Of a DNA stretch of 64,000 bases, positions 1-7,567 are shown one piece after another. Positions within the stretch are counted from its first letter, which is position 1. Each line of letters opens with the position of its first letter. Source of the stretch: ZC4RG30 sp039932715 (GTDB lineage Bacteria > Pseudomonadota > Gammaproteobacteria > Steroidobacterales > Steroidobacteraceae); the NCBI GenBank assembly GCA_039932715.1, contig JBDTPN010000011.1, positions 1-64,000 on the forward strand, read 5' to 3'. The notes beneath the pieces were generated by a model, which did no database searches, was not told the origin of the DNA, and saw nothing but the letters and a program-made list of their open reading frames with translations. The translations under genes and the position numbers were made by a program.

Positions 1-779
1 TCCTCGAACAGCAGCGTGATGCGATTGGAGAGGCCGCGCGCAGCGATCTTTTCCTTCGCGAAATCGTGCTGTTCCCGCGAGATGGTGGTGGTGGTCACGC
101 GACAGCCGTATTGCTCGGCGGCATGAATGGCCAGCCCACCCCAGCCGGTTCCGATTTCCACCAGGTGGTCGCTGCTGGTCAATGCCAGCTTGCGACACAC
201 GGCGTCGAACTTGGCGATGGAGGCTTCATGCAGGGTGGCATCGTCGTGCAGGAAGATGCCGCAGGAATAGGCCATGGTGTCATCGAGCATCAGCTTGTAG
301 AGGTCGTTGCCCAGGTCGTAGTGCGCGGCAATATTGCGCGCGCTGCCACTGCGGCTATTGCGATTGGCCCAGTGCAATGCGCGGCGCGCCAGTCGCGCGG
401 TGGTGGCGCCCACGCCGCTCTCCAGGCCCTCCATCACGTGACGGTTCTGCACCATGATGCGCACCAGCGCCGTCAGGTCGTCGCATTGCCAGTGGCCGTT
501 GATGTACGACTCGCCTGCGCCCACCGTGCCCCCGAAGGCGGCCAGCGGATAGAACTCGGGGTCTCGCACTGAGATCGTGACCGACAGGCCACAGCGCGCG
601 GTACGAGCGCCAAACCGATGTGCACCCAAGGCGTCCTGCAGGCGGATTTCGCCGTCCTGGAGCTTTCCGAGGCGGTCAAGCAGGGCGCGGCGCGCCATGC
701 GTGCCAGCATTCCGGATTGGGCAGGGGCGTCGTTGGTGATGTCGCCCGGGATGATGGTGGGCTTGGAGGTCGAGTTCAT
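1..779 (-). CDS. cfa: Cyclopropane-fatty-acyl-phospholipid synthase, C-terminus cut by window edge
   Basis: SAM-dependent enzyme that adds a methylene bridge across the double bond of unsaturated phospholipid acyl chains at the inner membrane. The readable part covers about 259 residues from an ATG at 779. It has the small N-terminal lipid-binding domain, then the family stretch YDLGNDLYKLMLDDTMAYSC and the SAM-binding motif EIGTGWGG near residue 210. A GCGGGG ribosome site precedes the ATG. The C-terminal half of the methyltransferase domain lies outside the window. The gene directly follows a fatty acid desaturase on the same strand (63-base gap), so the desaturase could supply the double bonds this enzyme modifies. 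Family assignment is firm. Confidence 0.93.
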   Translation of the reverse strand, partial: MNSTSKPTIIPGDITNDAPAQSGMLARMARRALLDRLGKLQDGEIRLQDALGAHRFGARTARCGLSVTISVRDPEFYPLAAFGGTVGAGESYINGHWQCDDLTALVRIMVQNRHVMEGLESGVGATTARLARRALHWANRNSRSGSARNIAAHYDLGNDLYKLMLDDTMAYSCGIFLHDDATLHEASIAKFDAVCRKLALTSSDHLVEIGTGWGGLAIHAAEQYGCRVTTTTISREQHDFAKEKIAARGLSNRITLLFE

Positions 780-842
780 CCCCGCAGGATGCTGCGGATG
801 GGGCGGCAATTTCAAGTGCCGCCAGGGTCCTGTGACCGGATT

Positions 843-1799
843 TCAGCGGCGCGGGGGTCGAATCCGGCGCGGCGTGTTATCACGCGCGTCGATGGGGATG
901 GGCTTGAGGTCCCAGATGATGCCCAGCCAGGACAGCACTTTCAGGATATAGAAGCTGACGTCGATCTCGTACCAGTAGAAACCCTGCTTCACGGTGTTGG
1001 GGTAGTGGTGGTGGTTGTTATGCCAGCCCTCACCCAGCGTCAGGATGGCCAGCATCCAGTTGTTGCGGCTGGTGTCGCCAGTGCGATAGCGCTGGTAGCC
1101 AAACACATGTGACAGTGAATTGATGGTGTAGGTGGCGTGATAGCACACCACGGTGCTGATGAAGAAGCCCCATACCAGCATCTGCCAGCCGTTGGTTCCC
1201 AGGTGCGGAGCAGTCTTTTGGAGCAGCACGCCCAGCAGGAACATGCCAAATCCCAGGATGAACGGGATGGCGATGTCGAAGCGATCGAGCCAGCGCAGTT
1301 CGCGGAATTGCAGCAGGTCACGCACGTATTTGAGGTCGGGTGCAAAACCCTTGCGGGACAGGAACCAGCCCATGTGCGCGCGCCAGAACCCCACCTGCTT
1401 GGGCGAATGGATGTCGCCGGGCTGATCGGAATGCGCATGGTGATGGCGATGATGTGCTGCCCACCAGATCGGTCCGCGCTGCACGGCCGAGGCCCCCAGG
1501 AGGCCGAAGATGAACTGGCCCAGTCGTGAGGTCTTGAAAGTCTTGTGCGAGAAGTAACGATGGTAAAGGCCAGTGATGGCAAACATGCGCACCACATAGG
1601 CGACCAGCGCCACGATGACGGCTATCCAGCTGACACCCACCCAGATGACGGCGAAGCAGGCAACGTGCAACAGCAGGAACGGAATGATCCGGGTCCATTC
1701 AATTGAGTCGCCCTGGGCGTCATTGACCTGGGCGTCGTTTAACACTGCGGTCCGCTCAGCGGCCCGTCGTTCGTTGTCCAGCCATCGGGGTATGCCCAT
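843..1799 (-). CDS. Acyl-CoA delta-9 fatty acid desaturase
   Basis: A 318-residue integral-membrane di-iron desaturase that introduces a cis double bond into saturated acyl chains. The three histidine boxes are all present: HRYFSH (80-85), HRHHH (117-121) and HNNHH (about 255), arranged as in stearoyl-CoA desaturases. Hydrophobic segments lie at about 38-75 and again before the third box. The ATG at 1799 follows a good GAGGT ribosome site. It is upstream of and probably co-transcribed with the cyclopropane synthase gene, which suggests a membrane-fluidity unit. Substrate (acyl-CoA versus phospholipid) cannot be decided from sequence. Confidence 0.9.
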   Translation of the reverse strand: MGIPRWLDNERRAAERTAVLNDAQVNDAQGDSIEWTRIIPFLLLHVACFAVIWVGVSWIAVIVALVAYVVRMFAITGLYHRYFSHKTFKTSRLGQFIFGLLGASAVQRGPIWWAAHHRHHHAHSDQPGDIHSPKQVGFWRAHMGWFLSRKGFAPDLKYVRDLLQFRELRWLDRFDIAIPFILGFGMFLLGVLLQKTAPHLGTNGWQMLVWGFFISTVVCYHATYTINSLSHVFGYQRYRTGDTSRNNWMLAILTLGEGWHNNHHHYPNTVKQGFYWYEIDVSFYILKVLSWLGIIWDLKPIPIDARDNTPRRIRPPRR

Positions 1800-1911
1800 T
1801 ATTTACCTCAGAAATCAATCGGATCGCCGGCTTATGACCGCGCGGAAATATAAATCTTTTCCGCCCGGTTTTGGCGGAGATTGCGCCCAGTTTCGACAAC
1901 AGGGGTCAGAA

Positions 1912-2793
1912 TCAGGGTTGCCGCCGACCTTGCAGCGCGGCAATGCGCTCTTCCAGCGGCGGATGGCTCAGGAACAGTCGACGCAAACCCCTGCCCGCGT
2001 CACCACCGATGCCAAAGGCAGCAAGTTGTGCAGGCAGGTGGGCGTCGGCAGTGGACTTGAGGCGCTCCAGCGCCGCAATCATGTTGCCGGTGCCCGCCGC
2101 GCGGGCGCCGCCCTGGTCAGCGCGGAACTCACGCTGCCGTGAGAACCACATGACAATCATATTGGCCAGTATGCCCAGCAGCAGCTGGGTGACCATCACG
2201 CAGATGAAGTAGGCGGGGCCGCGGCCGTTGTCGCTGCGGAACACGGCTTTGTCCACTATCTGGCCGATGACGCGCGAGAGAAAGATCACGAAGGTGTTCA
2301 CGACGCCCTGGATCAGGGTCAGCGTCACCATGTCGCCATTGGCAACGTGGGTCATTTCGTGGCCGAGAACTGCCTCGACTTCATTCTTCTGCATGCCCTG
2401 CAGCAGGCCGCTGCTGACCGCGACCAGCGCGCTGTTGCGGCGCGCGCCGGTGGCAAAGGCATTGGGTTGCGCAGAGTCGAAGATCCCGACTTCCGGCATT
2501 TGTATTCCGACCAGTTCTGCCTGCGTACGCACCGTACGCACCAGCCATTCCTCGGTGGCATTGGCCGGGGTGGTGATGACGCGTACGCCCATGGCACGTT
2601 TGGCCATCCACTTGGACATGGCCAGCGAGATAAACGCGCCACCGAAGCCAAACAGCGCGGCGAATACCAGCAGGCCAGAGAGGTCGCTGCCGTGGGCGCT
2701 GAGATAGCGGTCTATGCCCAGCAGACGGGCAACCACGGAAAGCACCAGCATCACGGCCAGGTTGGTGGCCAGGAACAGGAAAACTCGCTTCAT
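1912..2793 (-). CDS. htpX: Membrane zinc metalloprotease HtpX
   Basis: Inner-membrane M48 protease that helps clear misfolded membrane proteins together with FtsH. The 293-residue protein has two N-terminal transmembrane segments (about 5-27 and 38-58), the zinc motif HEMTH (145-149) with catalytic Glu146, and two further hydrophobic segments after it, as is usual for HtpX. Length matches the family (about 290). An AGGTGG ribosome site lies before the ATG. A candidate heat-shock sigma-32 promoter sits just upstream, which fits the known stress role. It is a single-gene unit between the desaturase and an acidic small protein. Confidence 0.96.
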   Translation of the reverse strand: MKRVFLFLATNLAVMLVLSVVARLLGIDRYLSAHGSDLSGLLVFAALFGFGGAFISLAMSKWMAKRAMGVRVITTPANATEEWLVRTVRTQAELVGIQMPEVGIFDSAQPNAFATGARRNSALVAVSSGLLQGMQKNEVEAVLGHEMTHVANGDMVTLTLIQGVVNTFVIFLSRVIGQIVDKAVFRSDNGRGPAYFICVMVTQLLLGILANMIVMWFSRQREFRADQGGARAAGTGNMIAALERLKSTADAHLPAQLAAFGIGGDAGRGLRRLFLSHPPLEERIAALQGRRQP

Positions 2794-2823
2794 CTATTTG
2801 TCCACCTATGAGCCCAGGGACTG

Positions 2824-2853
2824 TATATCGGGCCAACGGGGTCACAAATCAAG
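2824..2853 (-). promoter_or_regulatory. Candidate sigma-32 (heat-shock) promoter of htpX
   Basis: Read on the minus strand, CTTGATT (2853-2847) and CCCGATATA (2832-2824) are separated by 14 bases. The RpoH consensus is CTTGAAA-N12-14-CCCCATnTA, so both boxes match well. The predicted transcript would start near 2817 and carry a leader of about 24 bases with an AGGTGG ribosome site before htpX. Confidence 0.55.
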
Positions 2854-2904
2854 GCCGTGCCAGGCCCGCGACAGCCCCGCGCCAGGGGCGTCAGGTGGCA
2901 GGAA

Positions 2905-3231
2905 CTAGTACCCGTCCTTTTCGTCCTCTTCGTCAAGGTCGTCGTCATCCTCGTCATCGTCGTCCCAGTCGTCATCGTCCTCATCTTCGTCGAGGTCTTC
3001 CTCTTCCTCCTCGTCTTCCTCTTCATCCTTGTCGGCCCAACCCTCGGGCTCCGCGATTTTCTCGAGGTCCATTTCATGCCAGGAGTCGATGTCCATTTCC
3101 TCGATGTCGCCATCCAGGTATTCGATCTCCACCAGTTCGGCATCCTCGTCAACGGAGAGCACGCGAAAAGTCTCGTCCTCTTCCACGTTCTGGTACCACT
3201 GACCCTTGGCCGGTTCGTAATCTCTGCTCAC
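2905..3231 (-). CDS. Small acidic protein with Asp/Glu-rich tail
   Basis: A 108-residue protein with a GTG start at 3231 preceded by a CAGGAG ribosome site. Residues 1-60 form an ordered-looking domain (WYQNVEEDETFRVLSVDED and an EIEYLDGDIEEMDID stretch) that resembles short gammaproteobacterial proteins of unknown function beginning MSRDYEPA. Residues about 67-105 are almost only Asp and Glu, clearly low-complexity and probably disordered. No signal peptide or membrane segment is present. It is divergent from proB. The function is unknown. The acidic tail could bind cations or basic proteins, but that is only a guess. Confidence 0.75.
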   Translation of the reverse strand: MSRDYEPAKGQWYQNVEEDETFRVLSVDEDAELVEIEYLDGDIEEMDIDSWHEMDLEKIAEPEGWADKDEEEDEEEEEDLDEDEDDDDWDDDDEDDDDLDEEDEKDGY

Positions 3232-3313
3232 CGTTGCTCCTGTGTCACCTGCAATCCCATCCCCGCAGTTCGATATTAGGGCCGGTACAGGGCCGGAGCA
3301 ACGGCGGCCGAGC

Positions 3314-3319
3314 TATAGT
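3314..3319 (+). promoter_or_regulatory. Candidate -10 box for leaderless proB
   Basis: TATAGT lies 8 bases before the ATG of proB at 3328. No Shine-Dalgarno sequence is visible between them, so the mRNA could begin at or within 2-3 bases of the start codon. No clear -35 box was found. Confidence 0.4.
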
Positions 3320-3327
3320 TGTGGCGC

Positions 3328-4476
3328 ATGAATACGCGAGCGAAATCCCGGGGTGCCGGCGGTACGCCACTTAAAGGGGCGCGTCGCGTCGTGGTCAAGG
3401 TGGGCTCGGCTTTGCTGGTGGATCAGCAGACCGGGCGGCTCAACCGTGCGTGGCTGGAGACCCTGGTGGATGACCTCAGGCGGCTGCGGCGCCGCGGTCA
3501 GCAGGTGATCCTGGTGTCATCCGGAGCCATCGCCCTCGGGCGGCGGCAGTTGCGGCTGCCTGATGGGCCATTGCCGCTGGAGCACAAGCAGGCGGCTGCC
3601 GCAGTGGGGCAAATACGGTTGGCCCACGCCTACAAGGAGCTGCTTGAAGACGATGAAATCACCGTTGCCCAGGTGCTGCTGACCCTGCAGGACAGCGAAC
3701 AGCGTCGCCGCTACCTCAATGCGCGCGCCACGCTCAACGCGCTGCTGGAGCTGGGAGCGATTCCTGTCATCAACGAAAACGATACGGTAGCCACCAGCGA
3801 GATCCGCTACGGGGACAACGACAGGCTGGCCGCGCGGGTGGCGCAGATGGCCAGCGCTGACTGCCTGGTGCTGCTGTCTGACGTGGATGGCCTTTATTCC
3901 GCAGATCCCAATCTCGATCCCGCCGCGCAATTCCTGCCCCAGGTGCTCAGCATCACCCCGCAGATCGAAGCCATGGCCGGCGGTTCGGCCTCCGCGCTGG
4001 GATCAGGCGGTATGTCTACCAAGATCGCCGCCGCGCGCATCGCGGTGGCTGCGGGCTGCCACATGTGCATTGCGCCGGGCAACCACAAGCACCCGCTAAA
4101 GCGCATTGAAGCCGGTGCCCGGTGCACCTGGTTCGTGCCCACCGCGTCGCCCATTGCAGCCCGTAAGCAGTGGATAGTGGGAGTGCTCAAGCCCGCTGGA
4201 ACGCTGCGCATAGATGCGGGCGCGGAGGCGGCACTGCGGCGCGGTCGCAGCCTGTTGCCGGCAGGTGTGGTGGCGACAACGGGGGATTTCGAGCGCGGTG
4301 ATGCGGTGAACGTCGCCACTGCAGAGGGCCAGACCCTGGCGCGCGGCCTGTCTGCCTATTCCGCGGCAGACGTCCTGCGCATCATGGGCAAGCGCAGCAG
4401 CGAGTTCGAGCCGTTGCTGGGCTTTCGTGGCAGGGATGAAATCATTCATCGTGATGACCTGGTGTTGATCAAATGA
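3328..4476 (+). CDS. proB: Glutamate 5-kinase
   Basis: Cytoplasmic enzyme that phosphorylates L-glutamate to gamma-glutamyl phosphate, the first and feedback-controlled step of proline synthesis. The 382-residue protein has an amino-acid-kinase domain (about 15-265) with the motifs VVKVGSALL, LVSSGAIALG, NENDTVAT and GSGGMSTKI, followed by a C-terminal PUA domain (about 285-375), so it is the long form. I chose the ATG at 3328. An in-frame TTG at 3319 would add only three residues. Its last four bases overlap proA, giving a translationally coupled proBA operon. Confidence 0.97.
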   Translation: MNTRAKSRGAGGTPLKGARRVVVKVGSALLVDQQTGRLNRAWLETLVDDLRRLRRRGQQVILVSSGAIALGRRQLRLPDGPLPLEHKQAAAAVGQIRLAHAYKELLEDDEITVAQVLLTLQDSEQRRRYLNARATLNALLELGAIPVINENDTVATSEIRYGDNDRLAARVAQMASADCLVLLSDVDGLYSADPNLDPAAQFLPQVLSITPQIEAMAGGSASALGSGGMSTKIAAARIAVAAGCHMCIAPGNHKHPLKRIEAGARCTWFVPTASPIAARKQWIVGVLKPAGTLRIDAGAEAALRRGRSLLPAGVVATTGDFERGDAVNVATAEGQTLARGLSAYSAADVLRIMGKRSSEFEPLLGFRGRDEIIHRDDLVLIK

Positions 4477-5744
4477 CAGATACGCAACTGGCCCATGTCA
4501 TGGCGCAACTGGGACGCGCCGCTGCGGAGTGCCGCGCCACGCTGGCACAGTCCACTGCGCAACAGCGCAATTCGGCGCTTGCTGCGGCAGCCGCGCAGCT
4601 ACGTGCCTCAAGCGCCGGCATCCTGGCCGCAAATGCGCGCGATATGGACGCCGCACGGATGCGCAATCTCAGTGGCGCGTTGCTGGATCGATTGCAGCTC
4701 AACGAAAGTCGTGTCGAGGCGATGGCAAAAGGCCTCGAAGACATAGTCGCGCTGGCGGATCCCGTGGGCACGGTCATCGCCGAGTGGACCCGTCCCAATG
4801 GACTGGTGATACAGCGGGTGCGCGTGCCGCTGGGCGTCATCGGCATCATTTACGAGAGCCGCCCCAATGTGACTGCCGACGCAGGTGCGTTGTGCCTCAA
4901 GTCCGCCAATCCCGTGATCCTGCGGGGAGGATCTGAAAGCCGCCTCAGCAGTGCCGCCATCCACGCATGCCTGGTCGAAGGACTCAGGCATGCTGGTCTG
5001 CCCGAGGCTGCAATCCAGCTGGTGCCGACCACCGACCGCGCAGCGGTGGGCATGATGCTCAGCGGCCTGGACCGTAACATCAACGTGATCGTGCCCCGGG
5101 GTGGCCGCAGCCTCGTAGAGCGCGTGCAGGCCGAAGCGCGCGTGCCGGTAATCGGGCATCTGGAAGGGCTTTGCCATGTGTATGTCGATCGCGATGCCGA
5201 CCTCGACATGGCCATCAATGTGGTCGTGAACGCCAAATTGCGTCGTACCGGCGTCTGCGGCGCCGCCGAGACCTTGCTCGTCGATAGCGCCTGCGCACCC
5301 AAGGTGCTGCCGGCATTACTGGCAGCGCTGGCAGAGCGGGGTTGCGAACTGCGCGGCGATGCCGCGGCACAGCTGGCAGATGCGCGGGTCAAGGCTGCAA
5401 CCGAACAGGATTGGCACACCGAATATCTCGACGCCATCATGTCGGTGCGCGTGGTGGAGGGCGTGGCCGGCGCCATCGAACACATTGCGCGCTACGGGTC
5501 AGCGCACACGGAATCCATTATCACTGCCAATGCGGCCACCGCCGAGCGGTTCCTGCGCGAAGTGGATAGTGCGATTGTCCTGCACAACGCGTCGACTCAG
5601 TTTGCCGATGGCGGTGAATTCGGCATGGGCGCGGAAATCGGAATTTCCACCGACCGGTTTCATGCGCGCGGGCCGGTGGGTGTAGAGCAGCTGACCAGTT
5701 ACAAGTACGTGGTCCGCGGTTCAGGACAAGTTCGACCGGGCTGA
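4473..5744 (+). CDS. proA: Glutamate-5-semialdehyde dehydrogenase
   Basis: NADPH-dependent gamma-glutamyl phosphate reductase, second step of proline biosynthesis, working directly on the unstable ProB product. The 423-residue length is typical. It shows the aldehyde-dehydrogenase fold with the catalytic cysteine in RTGVCGAAETLLVD (about residue 260), the family stretches VPLGVIGIIYESRPNV and GGGSESRLS-like region, and a C-terminal AEIGISTDRFHARGPVG motif. The ATG overlaps the proB stop (ATGA), so the two proteins are probably made in equal amounts. It ends convergently with moaE, leaving a single base between the two genes. Confidence 0.97.
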   Translation: MTDTQLAHVMAQLGRAAAECRATLAQSTAQQRNSALAAAAAQLRASSAGILAANARDMDAARMRNLSGALLDRLQLNESRVEAMAKGLEDIVALADPVGTVIAEWTRPNGLVIQRVRVPLGVIGIIYESRPNVTADAGALCLKSANPVILRGGSESRLSSAAIHACLVEGLRHAGLPEAAIQLVPTTDRAAVGMMLSGLDRNINVIVPRGGRSLVERVQAEARVPVIGHLEGLCHVYVDRDADLDMAINVVVNAKLRRTGVCGAAETLLVDSACAPKVLPALLAALAERGCELRGDAAAQLADARVKAATEQDWHTEYLDAIMSVRVVEGVAGAIEHIARYGSAHTESIITANAATAERFLREVDSAIVLHNASTQFADGGEFGMGAEIGISTDRFHARGPVGVEQLTSYKYVVRGSGQVRPG

Positions 5745-5745
5745 C

Positions 5746-6240
5746 TCAATCGTGACTGTGGGCGTGTGCACCGGCGCCGAATTGAGCGTGATCGTGGTCG
5801 TGGGCATGCGCATCTGCGGCACAACGCTCGCAGTTGACCCATCCGGAATCGCCAGAAGCGTAGTGCTCCTTTTTCCAGATGGGAACACGATGCTTGACCT
5901 CATCGATGATGTAGCGGCAGGCACGGAACGCTTCGTCGCGGTGCGGTGCGGCCACGCCTACCCACACGGCCACTTCCTTGAGCCCGAGGTCACCCAGGCG
6001 ATGCACGCATAGCGCACGTGATACGCCGAAGCGCTCGCAGGCTTCGGCGATTATCTTCTCGCCTTCCCGCAGTCCCAGCTGTTCGAAGGCTTCGTATTCC
6101 AGGCGCGTGACGGACTGGCCTTCGTTCTGATCACGTACCCAGCCTTCAAAGGTGGCAAATCCGCCGCAGGAAGGATGCAGCAGTTCCTCGCGCAGCGGCA
6201 CGGCGTCCACCGGCGTGTGGCTGAAACGAAAGCGGCTCAT
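5746..6240 (-). CDS. moaE: Molybdopterin synthase catalytic subunit with Cys/His-rich tail
   Basis: Large subunit of molybdopterin synthase. It transfers sulfur from MoaD thiocarboxylate to precursor Z to make molybdopterin. The core (about 1-125) contains the family motifs FEGWVRDQNEG, LEYEAF and the active-site lysines in HRVPIWKKEHY. After the core comes NCERC and a 22-residue tail with seven histidines (AHAHDHDHA ... AHAHSHD), which most MoaE proteins lack and which could bind metal. It starts within the stop codon of the upstream mobA/moaD fusion (4-base overlap) and is last in the cofactor operon. Confidence 0.94.
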   Translation of the reverse strand: MSRFRFSHTPVDAVPLREELLHPSCGGFATFEGWVRDQNEGQSVTRLEYEAFEQLGLREGEKIIAEACERFGVSRALCVHRLGDLGLKEVAVWVGVAAPHRDEAFRACRYIIDEVKHRVPIWKKEHYASGDSGWVNCERCAADAHAHDHDHAQFGAGAHAHSHD

Positions 6241-7070
6241 CCGCCTGCCACCGGTGGAATGAACACTACGACATCGCCCTTTGCCAGTGGGTGCGACCAG
6301 TCGCGGAACTCGGCATTGACTGCGACCTTGAGCATTTCCGGCGGCAGCGTGAAGTGATGGCGGTTCGACAGTTCCAGGAAAAGTTCGCCGGGTGTGCCAG
6401 CAACAGTCGACACGGTCTCATCGCGCCGCCCAGCCTGTTCACGCAGCAGTGCGTAGTACTGCACGCGAATTTCGCGTGGTGCGGCCGCAGCACCTGCGCG
6501 CAGGCGCGCCCCGGCGAGTTCGTCTGGGGTATTCACGTTGTCCAGTGCCTCCGGCTCAGGCTGCGAGAGCAGCAGCGTATCGGAATTGATCAGGAACTTG
6601 CGCGGGCAGTTGCGCCCGGTGGCAAGAAACCCCTGCAATGCAGCGCCCGCCGCAGGCTCATAAATTGCGCACAGGGGTTCGGGCAGGCCATCGTGCGTGC
6701 TGCGATAAGCGGTGGCAACCTTGTCTGAATTGCGATGCACGATCAGATGCCGCAGGGTTGCATCGGTCAGATGCGGAAGGTCGCAGGCCACCACCAGCCA
6801 GGCGGCGTCGGGATGCGCCAGCTGTGCAGCGCGAATACCGGCGGCAGGACCTTCGATGTCGCCGCCGTCAACGATTTGCGGATATGGCTGGCGCAGCGGG
6901 TCCGCGGCCTGGTCGGCCCGCACGGACACATACGTTGCGGCGGTGACCTTGCGCAGCAACTGCACGGCGCGCTCCAGCTGCGTGTGCTCCCCATAACGGA
7001 TGGCGGCCTTGTCGCTGCCCATGCGCGAACTGCGACCGCCGGCCAACACCAGTCCCAGCAACGGCGTCAT
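6237..7070 (-). CDS. MobA-MoaD fusion: molybdenum cofactor guanylyltransferase plus molybdopterin synthase sulfur carrier
   Basis: A single 277-residue frame joins two normally separate proteins. Residues 1 to about 190 are MobA-like, with the nucleotide-binding motif LVLAGGRSSRMGSDK and VACDLPHL. MobA adds GMP to Mo-molybdopterin. Residues about 200-277 are MoaD, with the beta-grasp sequence IRVQYYALLREQAG and the essential C-terminal Gly-Gly (PPVAGG) that is thiocarboxylated. The frame is open throughout and the MoaD GG is the true C-terminus, so the fusion looks functional. It overlaps moaC and moaE by four bases each. MobA and MoaD act at different steps, so the fusion is not obviously a channel. 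Confidence 0.88.
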   Translation of the reverse strand: MTPLLGLVLAGGRSSRMGSDKAAIRYGEHTQLERAVQLLRKVTAATYVSVRADQAADPLRQPYPQIVDGGDIEGPAAGIRAAQLAHPDAAWLVVACDLPHLTDATLRHLIVHRNSDKVATAYRSTHDGLPEPLCAIYEPAAGAALQGFLATGRNCPRKFLINSDTLLLSQPEPEALDNVNTPDELAGARLRAGAAAAPREIRVQYYALLREQAGRRDETVSTVAGTPGELFLELSNRHHFTLPPEMLKVAVNAEFRDWSHPLAKGDVVVFIPPVAGG

Positions 7071-7567
7071 GCGCGCGCCTTGCGTTTGAACTTGCGCTTG
7101 CCGCCGGTTTTGGCCAGCAGCCGCACCGGCCCGATCTGTATGTCATGCGACAGTGCCTTGCACATGTCATAGATGGTCAACGCAGCGACACTGGCACCGG
7201 TCAGCGCTTCCATTTCCACGCCGGTGCGGTGTTCGACGGTTACCGTGCACACCACCACCAGTCCCCCGGGCCGCGTCCTGACATCAATGGTGACACCCTG
7301 CAGCGGCAGCGGATGACAAAACGGGATCAGTTCATGCGTGCGCTTGGCCGCCAGCACCCCTGCAATGATCGCGGTGTCGAACACTGGGCCTTTCTTGGTG
7401 CGATGACCGCTGCGCTTGAGGGCGCGCGCCACATCCGCCGGCAGCTTGATTCGCGCTTCGGCACTGGCGACACGTTGCGTCACCGCCTTGCCACTGACAT
7501 CCACCATGGTCGGTCGATTGGCCGCATCCAGGTGCGTCAACCCTGATTTGCGTGCGGCCGCTTTCAA
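7067..7567 (-). CDS. moaC: Cyclic pyranopterin monophosphate synthase
   Basis: Converts the MoaA product (3',8-cyclo-7,8-dihydro-GTP) into cyclic pyranopterin monophosphate, completing step one of molybdenum cofactor synthesis. The 166 residues include LTHLDAANRPTMVDVSGK, the active-site stretch IPFCHPLPL and GVEMEALTGASVAALTIYDM, all hallmarks of MoaC. The start is a TTG at 7567, directly after the moaA stop codon, with a GGCGGA ribosome site inside the end of moaA. An ATG at codon 21 would remove the conserved LTHLD start of the family, so the TTG is preferred. The C-terminus is Lys/Arg-rich. Confidence 0.95.
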   Translation of the reverse strand: MKAAARKSGLTHLDAANRPTMVDVSGKAVTQRVASAEARIKLPADVARALKRSGHRTKKGPVFDTAIIAGVLAAKRTHELIPFCHPLPLQGVTIDVRTRPGGLVVVCTVTVEHRTGVEMEALTGASVAALTIYDMCKALSHDIQIGPVRLLAKTGGKRKFKRKARA

